From assembly GCA_020881915.1 (NCBI GenBank), contig JAJFPB010000004.1, forward strand, positions 434,001 through 498,000: a stretch of DNA of 64,000 nucleotides, in the 5' to 3' direction. The stretch's first letter is position 1. Each line of letters opens with the position of its first letter. The translations under genes were made by a program, and so were the position numbers. This DNA is from Paramyrothecium sp. XJ0827. Taxonomy: Eukaryota > Ascomycota > Sordariomycetes > Hypocreales > Stachybotryaceae. This document shows, one piece after another, positions 21,361 through 31,604 of the stretch. The notes under the pieces are model-generated. The model saw nothing but the letters and a program-made list of their open reading frames with translations, did no database searches and was not told the origin of the DNA.

Positions 21361-24300
21361 TTAATCGCTAGTCAAATCAATAACTTCGTTCTCCTCGACA
21401 GGTCTTTTCCGCTTTGTCCCGGTAGCTCCACTTGACAGCGTGAAAGGACTCGGTGGAGCTGGATTGGCTGAAATTTGGTCCAATGCGGCACGGGAACGCG
21501 GAGCAGCAAACTGAGGCGGCATCGCGATCTCAGTGATGGCCCCGTACTTATCACCCAAGAGGGTTTTCAGCGTCACCTGGTCAAATTGCCTGATTTTCAC
21601 TCGGGCGATTTCCATCCTTGTCATCCATTCGTTTTGCTTCTTTTCCATGGCTCGAAACGTCTTGGTAACAAGCAAGGTAAGTGTACGCCCCGAACGGTAT
21701 TCTCCCGAACGGTCGGTTACGTGTGTGCAATCGATCCGAGCAGATTCGAGTACCTGGTGCAAGTGGTGCCTCCGTTGTTTGTTGATAGAAAAACCTTCTT
21801 GCGTCCGGGTTCCGTCGGTGAGGAACCTGTTCAGCGATGAACAGTCGTTGCCCCCGTACGCACGAGACTTCTTGCTTGGCTTGGTCTAGGGCCAACAAAG
21901 TTGGCCACATAGGCCTCAAGCACGGCGACAAAAAGCCGCTGATAGCACTTGAGCGTCGCTGTGCTTTTCTTGTGCCAGGAAGATTGCATGGCGGATTGAA
22001 GGAACGGAACCCACAGTGAATCGAGCTGCTGGCCTTGGAAATGGGGTGCACCTACCACAACCTTCGATATCAAAGGCTCCAGAATATCGTCGAGTCCTGG
22101 GGTCAGCTGGTGTATGTGCGAGAGAAAGGTATTCAGCTCTGCAGGATTGACCTCCATGATCTGACGGCTCTGCTCTTGATGAATATCGATTTGTTGGCCC
22201 GTCGGAGCTGGCTGTGGGCTACACAGCTTTGAGAAGTCGGTGTTCGAGATGAATTGCTGTGCTGCATCGCAATAGACAGATCGTGCCTTGCCTTCGAAAA
22301 GCCCGTCAGGAGATTCATGGCGGTGGAGTTTTGCCAAGAACCCTAGAACGAACGCTGGAACGTCTATTCTACCAAGAATTTTGGGAGTCATGCTGTTTGA
22401 TGATCAGAATTGACACTGAGGGGATCATAATCTGTACTTACGTATTTGTCAAGAACTCGAATGGGTTCTCGTGGTACATTGTGAAATCTACCATTGCTTG
22501 GCCGTCTGCATTGCTTAAAGGGGAGAAATTCTTGCCCTGGTGAGTCGGGCCGAGATAATTGTCGAGAATAGAAACAAGTTGTGACTGAATTGTTTCATAG
22601 ACACATCGTAATGGATCCTCAGTCTTTTCCCGGTCCTGGATAGTGACAGGGGCAAGAACATTGAGAGACCATAGCATCTTGGCAAAGCTGGAAAAATGAA
22701 GGAGGATGACATGACACTAGAACAGGATATTAGATCTCAGATCACTTTATCCAACATTAAGAAGCGCCCTGACAAACCCGGGTGAAAGAAGAGCCCACTG
22801 CTTCTCGACATCTTTATTTGACGTTAGGTGTGATCTCAGCCACTCGTAGAAGTCTGATCCCAAAGCGCCTTGATGGCTCTGCGCAGCTTCCTCGAATAGC
22901 ATTGTCTGACCATTCATGATGGCAAATTGCATAATATCACGAATGGTGTCTCTATCGAGTACTGGGCGATGAGAGCGGAACTCGGGTCTCCAAGCATATT
23001 TGCACATTCTTGTGAGAACAGGTAAGAGCGCCTCGGTCATGCCTGGTTCCGAACATCTTTGAAGCACGTATCGTGCCATGCTTTGTGCATTCGGGTTTGG
23101 AACATATTCCCAAGCACTGGAGTCGGTCGTACTGAAGTATTCGACGAGGGAGTCTCGAGGAACCAGAACCACTGCCTGCAAAGAAAGCATTAGACTGCTT
23201 CAGCGATGACGGGAGTGAGCATAACACAAACCGTGGTGCGATACCAATGGGTCGCAGATGGGCCCTGTACTCCATATTAGCGATCGATTTAGTTCTTGTG
23301 TTAACGTAACGAAGCGGCGACCGGAAATGTTTCATACCGAGTTCCCCATGTAACCTTCGTATTCTTCCTCGGCTTCCAGATCTTCGAAGCAGTTATCTTG
23401 TAAGATGTCGTTTTTGTCAAGCTCCAGAGTCTGCATTACTGGTCGACCTTCAAGATCAACCAGAGACTTTACACGGTACTTTGTCTCGAAAATCTCTCCG
23501 AGTGCATGAAACCCTTCGTCATCCTCCTTCTCTTCCTCGTCGTACCAGCCGCGGCGCCTGTTACTATAAAAGTCATAGTCTGGCTCACAATCTCCCATAT
23601 CCTCCTTCTCCAACAGCGCGAAGAACAAGTCAAGAGGTTTATTGTGGCAAGAGCTTTTCAAGGCTTGCACAACTGCAGCATCCTTTCTCTTTAGCATTCG
23701 CGTGGAAATATGGGCCTCGGTATATTCGTGGTCGAGCACGTGGTAAAGCCACTGGTTGGGCCGGTCATTGCTGTGTTGAGCCAACCAGCCCTGGATGGTT
23801 TGCGCAAGGGCTGTTGACTGTGTATCGGAAACGCTTGCCGTGGGCCGGGGATGCTGCGGGTCAATGGCTACGCGGTAGCCCGATGTGACTGGCAAGACTT
23901 CATGCGAGACACCCGAGTACCAGCAGGCCAAAGAAGGTTGCTTGGTAGACGTCTTGAAAATCTTTGTTTCTCCGCTGTGCTTCAGAACCAAGTCTCCGCC
24001 CTGGTGTGCCGAAGGGAGGGCGATCACAAGTGTTCCAAACATGCCGGGTATCTTCTCTGTGCTGACGCGCGTACAATTCGGTTAACGAGGCAATATGGTA
24101 ACAGTAGCCAGAAAGTCGCAAACTTACTCGGTATGTGCCTTGAACATGGCCCCTTTCTCATACAACAGCATCTGGTAAATCGCCGCGCGGACCGGGACAC
24201 CTATGCCTAGCTCCTTTGCCACCACTCCGCAGAACTGGGCATACATGCCTCCCATTGAGGATTATTAAAGGTGAACTGTGCGGCATCCAGCTCCCAGGTA

Positions 24301-24614
24301 TTTCGCACAGCAATGTCTACGAGCGTCTCGCTGCCTTTGCCGTACGGTGCTTGCCGGGCCTGGCGGATGATTTCCTGAGCACTGTCCGGGCTCAATGGCA
24401 ACACAACATCGCCAGAAATGCCGTTGAGCAGTTTCGGGTCAGGAAGTTTGGCTATTGTTGCAGAGTACGCGAATGAGCCTGCGGATGTTATGTTCTGAAG
24501 CGCGCCGAGGAGCTTTTGTTTGAGTTCGACACTCTCCGGGTCCGGGCTGGCGCTCGAGCCCCAACCCGTGTCGAGTCCGCCGTAGGCAGCAAAGGCATCT
24601 GCCGTGGTCGCCAT
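21361..24614 (-). pseudogene. 2OG-Fe(II) oxygenase-like gene with two apparent frameshifts
   Basis: Six exons (24614-24128, 24061-23338, 23264-23232, 23175-22778, 22687-22442, 22392-21361) describe a protein of about 970 aa, but two single-base losses break the frame. One is near 24246-24256, after the codons for FTFNNPQWE. The other is in a five-C run at 21851-21855, just before DCSSLNRFL. The summed exons are exactly two bases short of a whole number of codons. The N-terminal part has Fe(II) ligands H-x-D (KAHTDTEKIPGMFGTL) and a distal His with following Arg (HEVLP...YRVAI), plus HQGGDL, all typical of a fungal 2OG dioxygenase family. The C-terminus has a basic KRKRP stretch and VIDLTSD, which resemble an NLS and a SUMO-interacting motif. 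The breaks could be real decay or assembly errors in short homopolymers; the otherwise intact exons favour a recent event. Confidence 0.75.
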
Positions 24615-25304
24615 GACATCTGTCTATTGGATCGTCAGTTTGACACAGATCACCAGCCTGGCTGTGGCCATTCACTTCTGGTAGTTCGTTGCGACGAGTT
24701 CCGCGACGAGTTCCTGATCGGCGGGATGAAATATCGCGACGCGTCTTCTGGCGTCACGAGGTAGATGGCAGTCTAACGTTATCCCTTCCGTGTCATTGGT
24801 TGTTCTGTAAGAAGCAAGGATGATATCAGTACAGGGCGGTGTTGAGGAGTCTACCCTAGAGACTTGCTGTGACTGGACAATGATTGTATCAGACCTCGAG
24901 CACTGACAATTGAAATACGCAACTTAGGTTCTGGTATGGAGTTTATAATGACTTTGTAGTTCCATAGTTGAACGCAAAAAAAGCCATTGTTCGTTAGGAT
25001 CGCTTCTGGTGTTGATGATTTGACAATTCCAACCGGCTTCCACCGCGCTTAACGACACAAGTAAGGTCGCTCGAATATGATATGCAAGATGTAGAGCACT
25101 AATTTCGTTTATTGCTTCTAATCTGGAGCTGTCTTATTTCTCGACCAAATATTAACAAAAGTGAAGTTATGTACGACCAGCTTGGTCCGTATGCGCGACA
25201 TTCCTGGAAAGGACGTGTGATGCACCCAAAACCAGGATGTAAATATCACCTGGTTCTTAGATCAAAACTGCCACAACCTATGCCTTTCGATTTGATTTGT
25301 CGGT
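24615..25304. other. Intergenic region
   Basis: This lies between the 5' end of the oxygenase gene and the 3' end of the Egt1-like gene. No gene was recognised. Confidence 0.5.
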
Positions 25305-27353
25305 TTAATCTCTGACCAGCCTTAGAGCAACCCATGGGTACGCGTAGCCCTTTTGCCACCAATTCAAGCTAATGTCAAATATTCATTGTCAGCACAGAAT
25401 CCCATGAATGAGAAAGGATCTCGAAATGGCCCCCAAACGTCTTCATCAGACAAAAGTACTTACAAACTCTTTCGGCCTGCGATTCGTGGGGGAACAGCCC
25501 AACTGCCGCCAGCAATAGCCATGTGCTTCTCATCCATAAAGTCGTCTGTAAACCAGTGGCCATGCATTAGTATCTTGTGAGCGTGCCTGAATGAAAAGCT
25601 TGGGGTACTCACGGCTGTAACCTGGGTAGATAGCCATCGGCTCGAAGTTGGGCTGAGGCGCAAACAGCGAGCTAGTCCACTCCCACGCCCCCCCAAAGTC
25701 GCCGAGGCCGCACAGACGATCGCCCCGATGTGTGATGGGCGTCGGGTGGAAGTTTTGCATGCCGACATTGGCGCCACTGAGGTCTGTGAAGATCGCCTCT
25801 GGGTCGGTGTGCATTTCCTTGTTCTTTGAGCCCTTGCAGCCGGGGGCCGTGTCGCCACGCTTCTGTCGTTCGGCGAACTCGTGTATGCTCCTTACCTCGT
25901 GGAGCTGGGGAATGCGGACACCGCCGCCGACCCAGTCGGCGTAGCTCGTGGCCTCGTTGTAACAGATTGTTGCCGGCCAGTCGAGCGCTAAAGAGAGCGG
26001 GAGGGGACCCCAAACGGTGCGGATGGCGAGCTTATTGACGAAGGACTGTTTGGTGTCGTCGTTCACATTCAGTGCGTGGCTGTGGCTATTTTGGTCGTTG
26101 AAACAGTTGGTGTGCCCGTTGATATGACCATTAGAAGCCCTTAGAGGAGTTCCAAGGGTATGTCCATTTGTATGTCTGTCAATGTCTTCATTGGCATGAT
26201 CGGCAGAGCGACCCTTGGAATGACCATTAGAGTGACCATTAGAATGTCCGTTAGTATGACCCTTTGTATGACCATTCGGATGGCCGTTGCCATGCATTTT
26301 AGCAGCACTTTCACGAGACATGGCAACACCATGGGAGATGGATTGGTCGAGGGATCCGTTAGTGTGGGCGTCCGTCAGCCCGTTCTTGACGTCGTCCATC
26401 ATGAGCCAGGTTGCCGGAAGCTCGTCCTGTCTCCCAGTCGACTCCAGATACAGCGCATACTCGCCTACACTGATGGGTCTGGCCTGGGCCTCGAAAGCCC
26501 GTACCTTGACGTCGTACGGTTCGCGCTCATTATCCCAGGCGAAGAACCGGTCAGGGCCGTCGTCACTCTCCGGGTCCTCGAACCCGATGGTGAGCTCTTG
26601 CTCGGGGATTCGAAACCACTGGTTCTCGACCCTCTGCGATACGGCAAGCTTGGCCATTTTCTCAAAGTCTGGGCGTGGCACGCCCGGAGGCGGCCTGATA
26701 TTTGGGCTGAGGATGGACATGTAGAGGAATGTCTCGAGATGCAAGCCTAGTAGAAGCTGTCAGCTTTACATGGACTCAGTGGTCGGATGTGTGATAACGT
26801 GCCCTCGTGTTCGTATCCAATCCAAAGTGCTCTACCGACACATCTATCACTGTATGCTACGCCGCTGTCGTAGAGTGATTTGATGCGTGCCTTGACTCTC
26901 TCCCGGTAGTTCAACATCTCTTGGATGTCAGGCCACACGGTTGGAAGCTCACTATGATCATGGCATTGTGCAGGGTCATCGACATCCGGGTCAATCCCAC
27001 GTTCAAAAAACTGCGAATAAGATGCTGGTTTGGTCAAAGGCTCTCTTGTGGCTCTGCTCAGGTGTATGTCCTCGCTGAGAGCAAAGTCTGTCAGCTAAAA
27101 TCCACCTACTTCATCTTCCCATCCCTTGGGGAGAGCAGGGTTCTCACAATGTTGGTATGTGACCGACATAGAACTTGAGAGGGTTCCTCAAGGCAATGGG
27201 CTGTTCCATGAGAGCCTCCAGTGGGAACATCTGGGTGGTGACGCAGTCCCATGCCTTCCACATGGTCTCCCATTCGTGCATAGAAGGAACAGGAGAGGCA
27301 GCATATTGTTTGACCTGCAAAGGAAACGCGTACGGGCTTGGTTTGAAGGACAT
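25305..27353 (-). CDS. Egt1-like DinB + FGE-sulfatase protein without methyltransferase domain
   Basis: Five exons (27353-27148, 27074-26803, 26746-25613, 25545-25464, 25368-25305) sum to 585 aa. The N-terminal DinB-type bundle supplies the iron-binding pattern of ergothioneine sulfoxide synthases: H in VGHIPTFEDIHLSR and H-x3-H-x-E in YEHEGLHLETF. The C-terminal FGE-type fold ends with GGSWAVPPRIAGRKSF and ALRLVRD. Fungal Egt1 joins a SAM methyltransferase to this module; here the protein starts directly at the DinB part (EWETMWKAWD...LRNPLKFYVGHIPT), so the methyltransferase is missing. About 90 residues rich in Asn-Gly-His are inserted in the FGE part. The second intron starts GCACGT (GC-AG). 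The likely chemistry is O2-dependent C-S bond formation on a histidine-derived substrate, which is inference. It is divergent from a SET-domain gene. Confidence 0.85.
26195..26300 (-). repeat. 12-bp tandem repeat encoding x-Asn-Gly-His
   Basis: About eight degenerate 12-bp units (on the plus strand, tgaccattagag-like) run head to tail inside exon 3 of the Egt1-like gene. In the protein they give repeated NGH motifs preceded by Ser, Thr, Pro or Lys, flanked by looser copies out to about 26110. Confidence 0.85.
26747..26802 (-). other. Probable GC-AG intron in the Egt1-like gene
   Basis: No GT donor keeps the conserved H-x3-H-x-E motif in frame. A GCACGT donor with a CTAG acceptor removes 56 bp, gives phase 1 on both sides, and rebuilds the iron-binding motif. 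Confidence 0.75.
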
Positions 27354-28736
27354 TTTGAAATGAGTTTTGAGGTCCGGGGTTAAAAGGCAATGGTTATTGA
27401 TTTCTCGTCTAAGCCGAACATTGAACCCTATTTATACCTATTCCCCTATTCCCTGGGCTACTCTCTGGACAAAGTATCTCTTTTCCGCCATCTGTGCCTC
27501 TGCTTGCTCTGGACGCCCGCTGGTATCATGAGATGATATCCTCGATTCGGTGCAGGTACCCCTCTTCATTCTCACTGGGCAACCTTGAACGTGGTATCAC
27601 AAAGATCCGCAGCTGAGCTGAACGACATTCTCGCCACGAGAGGAGAACTTTCGTCCGAGAGGACGTGGTTGGCGTGAATTACGATGTGACTGTGGCTAGG
27701 CTCAAGCCACTCGCGGAAGCATGCTTCTGATCCCGCCGCTATTCCTTTCTGCATGTTTTCCCACAACACATACTCACTGATAGCCAATGCAGATATGGTT
27801 CGACAACATCCGCCTTCCTCAAGTCGAACATCAATGTACCCTGTTCATAGCTCATGCAAATTGGCTGACGTTCTGAATGAAGTAAATCGTTCAGGCTCTG
27901 CAGCGTCTCCGAGCCTCAAAATCTCTTCTCTCCACTTCTGGAGTAACATCACTTACATGGCAATATCGATAAACCTGTATGCACCTGCCTCAACCGGCAC
28001 ACCGGCTTTTTACAATTACATCTTATCGTTCCGGTAAAAAGAATGTAAATCCATGCAGGTTTGGCTCACCAGGACAGGTTTCCAGGTTCAGGATCCATGT
28101 CGAGATGGCATGGGGTGGCTTGCTTCGGATGTGGAGGTGGTGAGACTCCAAAGAGGATGACCCGACCAATTAGACAATGACTTGACCACTATGGGCTTCC
28201 AAAGCCTTGCAATACTACCGTTACATTTGGCAAATGTCAGGTTATCGCCTCAGGTGGTGTAACCAGGATTCAAGTCCAACGTTGGCGACACGGATTTCAA
28301 GCTGTCATCCTGCGAGCAGGCGTCTGCATGAGAGCCTCGAGTTCTGCACTCGTAGTCGGCATCACACGACATATCGAGCGCAAAAAAACGGCTGGAACCT
28401 GCAGCTTTCTTCTAAGTTTGCATCGAGTTCGCATCTGCAGTCAATATAGTCGGGTAGGCTTTCTCGTTTCCGGACATTTCATTCCGCGTTGAAGATTACG
28501 TGCTGGCATTGCATGGGATTCCTCTTTTCTCCGCTCGTGGCAAAGAGAAATCCATACCTTACCAACCTGATGCCCACCAACAAAACCCAAGTACAAAGTC
28601 TCTCGTCCTCCTCGAGAAGTGGGAGAAACCAGCCAAATCATTCACAGAGCTCGTCAAGACCAATTGTTCAAACAGTACGAACTTCATCTCTAACAGTTTC
28701 TCATACTACTCTACAATATCGCTATCACTACCCATC
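27354..28736. other. Divergent intergenic region (Egt1-like / SET)
   Basis: This is a 1.4-kb shared upstream region. Several short open frames are present (for example 27572-27787 on minus), but none has recognised similarity or splice support. Confidence 0.5.
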
Positions 28737-29411
28737 ATGCCTGCCGCACAATTGCCCCAAGCCAGCACCGAGGCAAAGAAATTGCACTCGTTTGCCCAGC
28801 ATCCTACCATGAAGAAGCACGTCGTCAGCGAGGAGAGAGCCGATGAGTTGCCCGCGTGGGTGAACCCGGACCTCGATCGCCTGATGGTGGTAAAGTCGGC
28901 CGGGGGCTCATTCCGCTCGTGGGCAGAGTCTCTGGTTGAGCTGCCTGCTGGCGCACTCTTTGGCCGCATCACGGGTGTGACAGCTGTCTCGCCGCCCTCG
29001 TACAGCACCACCCAGGCTGGACGTGACCTGCACGTCGAGCTCAACTCGAATATCCACTTTGTGAACCACTCCTGCGCGTGCGTGCCGACCCGCTGAGACC
29101 CTGGAAATCGTGAGCCCCTTGACTGACGCTTCTGCTTTAGGCCGACACTGGAGTGGGACATGGAGCGGATGGAGATGCGCGTCAACCGCAACAGGGATCT
29201 GAAGAAGGGCGACATGCTGTCCTTCTTCTACCCCAGCACGGAGTGGATCCTGGCGCAGCCCTTCGACTGCTGGTGTGGAGCCGGGGAGGGCAAATGTTTC
29301 GGCCGAGTCGAGGGTGCGGGAAAGATGGACCCGGAGAGGCTCAAGGAGCTCTGGCTCAATGGGTATATCGTCGAGATGCTGGAGGAGAAGGCCCGCGGCG
29401 AGGCCAACTAG
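28737..29411 (+). CDS. Small SET-domain protein with post-SET motif
   Basis: Two exons (28737-29077, 29141-29411; 63-bp intron) encode 203 aa. The intron splits the invariant SET motif N-H-S-C, and splicing rebuilds FVNHSCAPTLEW. The core continues NRNRDLKKGDMLSFFYP with the expected tyrosine. A post-SET-like cysteine cluster (C-W-C-x6-C) follows, then a helical tail. Canonical SET proteins are lysine methyltransferases. This one is short and has a reduced N-terminal half, so its substrate is unknown. The start was chosen because ATG 28737 follows an AT-rich leader; the open frame further upstream (to 28500) has no conserved content. It is divergent from the Egt1-like gene and may be co-regulated with it. 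Confidence 0.85.
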
Positions 29412-31604
29412 TTAGAGTCCATGGTACTTGGAGATGGAGCGGCTGTATGCAAGTAGCTTATCAATGCAAGCCACGTTCCATGGAAACGGACCTGATTCTC
29501 TGATATCCGATTGGCAAGAATGGTGATGCTTTTGCAGTTTTGAATAATCATCCTTCCCTTGTGTAACACTGCTCAGCATGGGTCGAATGGACCTAAGAGA
29601 GATGGAGTTCAAGGGTCGACGAATCGGATGATTTGGCCCGCAACTCACGCAACAAACAATCAGTCACTAGCAAATGCAAATAAGCAAGCTTGTGGCAAGT
29701 CTTTCTTGTCGTTGAATGAGGATGGAGCATCATAACGCTCCGCCACCCGGGGGGGGGGGGACATCCTACGCAACGGGGGCGCAGATTCTAGAGGCTTGGC
29801 CGAAAGCTTCATCTCTTCTTGCAGGGAGGGCGGCTCTTGCGGTTTGCAGTACCACCATTCAGTCCCACATTCAACCGGAAAACTGGATCCGGGGAGAGGA
29901 TCAGACACGGCCGTTGTGGCTGTCCACCCATGCAGATCAGCCTCCAATGCACGATGCACGGTGATGTAATGGTCAGCTCATCGTACCCTGATCCGGCTTG
30001 TAGCGCCTCTGGCCACCTCAAAAATACAGCTTGTAGAGACGGAGATAACCAATTTCATCCTGCAGCCTCGAGCATAGCAATCACGATGGAAGGTGAGTGC
30101 GAAGGGATGGGCGAGGCAAAAGGAAAAGGGTTGGTTGCATTGCTGGGATGCTGCCCATGGCCTGCAACAAGGCGTCATTGACTATGCACATGTGCACGCT
30201 CATGCTTACAGTGTTGTATGTTCATGCCCATGTCCTTGACGACTGGGAGATGAGATGCTTCTCCTCATAGAGGATGGGTGTGGCGGACCTTCGCTGTTTT
30301 CGGGCGATCGGTGTGCCAGGCTCGGGCCACATGCCCGGACAGGGTTGCATCCGGCCTGTTTCGTCCAGTCGACTGGTTCCTGTTGCTCCTTTACTGCCTA
30401 GTGGTAGATGCCAAATCCCGTAAAAGAGGCTTATATCCGGAGCGGATGCTCCTGTCCCTCGGAGTGTCGTGTTACACAACCGTGCGCCACGAGCCAACAT
30501 GCAGCCTTGTCCATGAATCAATCAACCAGCCATGCCCCCAATGGGACGAGATAAAGGCAATTTGGTGAGTTTCTTTGGGGCCCTTGTCCTTTCAGACCGG
30601 TCAACCAACGCTCAACATTGCTGTACTCTCGGCCTTGGTGTTCGCCGAGGACAGGCAGGAGACGCCGCCACATGTCGAACCGCCTATATTCGCTCAGTAC
30701 TATGCATGATCCATGCCGAGAAGCCGTGAGTGAAGTCCTACTCCTCGAGTGTTCTTCGAGGAAAGCTCTGCCGCCTGGGGCGCACTTATCTTGTGTTGCT
30801 GTGACCAAGCGCACCATCTGGCCTGTGCCGTAGGACGGCGTCCAAGCCACCAAATGGTATGTCGATGCTCTGCACGATGGTTGCATTGCGTAGCTACCGT
30901 GACAAAATCGTCGACGCAATTATGGAGCTCGGACAGCAAACGATGTCCGCTTCCCGTGCGTAAGCAAAGGGAGGCCGTCCAGCCATAACCGATTCGGCAG
31001 CAACGCACGGGACCAGATACCGCCGCAGTTTACATGCTTCCCAGCATTACGCCGTGCAGGGATTTGTGTGTCCGCCATCCAACCATAACTTACTTTTCTC
31101 ATTACCACCTCCTCGATTCCGCCATCTCAAACGACGCCCAGCGGTTACAGACTGCACCTCGATGCAGCATTGTCACCGCAACGAGCCCAACCTTCCTCGA
31201 GCTATCCACTTCGAGAGTTCGTAACCCCCCTTTGCTGCCGTGTATACAATTTCGCTCGTTCCTTCACTTTCAGGTGATTGTCCGGATCGCATATACGCCC
31301 TTGATCAAAACCCCACGAGTTTGAGAGGAGGCCACTTGTAAACCAGCACAGATACTCTTCTCAACCGCCAACCTCGAGAAAAGCGGTGGGTGAAGATCAT
31401 ACAAGATTACGTTCCTACCTTGTGGAAAAAATAGTTTCCCTTGTCCTGATATCTCGATATAGCCCGCAGTTGTTGCACCTGGGCAATCATCGACAGCACC
31501 AGTCCTCGCTTCCAAGTGCTCACGACTAACGCAACACTTCCACCTCGATTCGGATCTCTCAGCGTCTTCTATAGAATTAGGGAGCTCAAAAGCACCCCGA
31601 AGCA
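29412..31604. other. Long intergenic region
   Basis: No gene was recognised in 2.2 kb. It contains a G12 homopolymer at 29749-29760 and ends in the CT-rich leader of the MFS gene. Open frames overlap on both strands and have unbiased composition. Confidence 0.5.
29749..29760. repeat. G12 homopolymer
   Basis: Twelve consecutive G residues in intergenic DNA, flanked by CCACCC and ACATCC. Confidence 0.95.

Noticed and set aside
21830..21900. Explaining the second oxygenase frameshift by an intron ending at CCCTAG
   Set aside because: Any usable donor would remove the conserved-looking CYQRLFVAVLEAYVANFVG region or leave an intron under 40 bp. A one-base loss fits better.
26160..26750. 196-codon plus-strand frame antisense to the Egt1-like gene
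   Set aside because: It arises from the 12-bp repeat and the coding bias of the opposite strand.
27572..27787. 71-codon minus-strand frame in the Egt1-like/SET intergenic region
   Set aside because: No recognisable content, no splice-supported extension, and opposite short frames overlap it.
28500..28736. Longer N-terminus for the SET protein
   Set aside because: No ATG in good context, the region is AT/CT-rich like a leader, and the residues lack conserved content.
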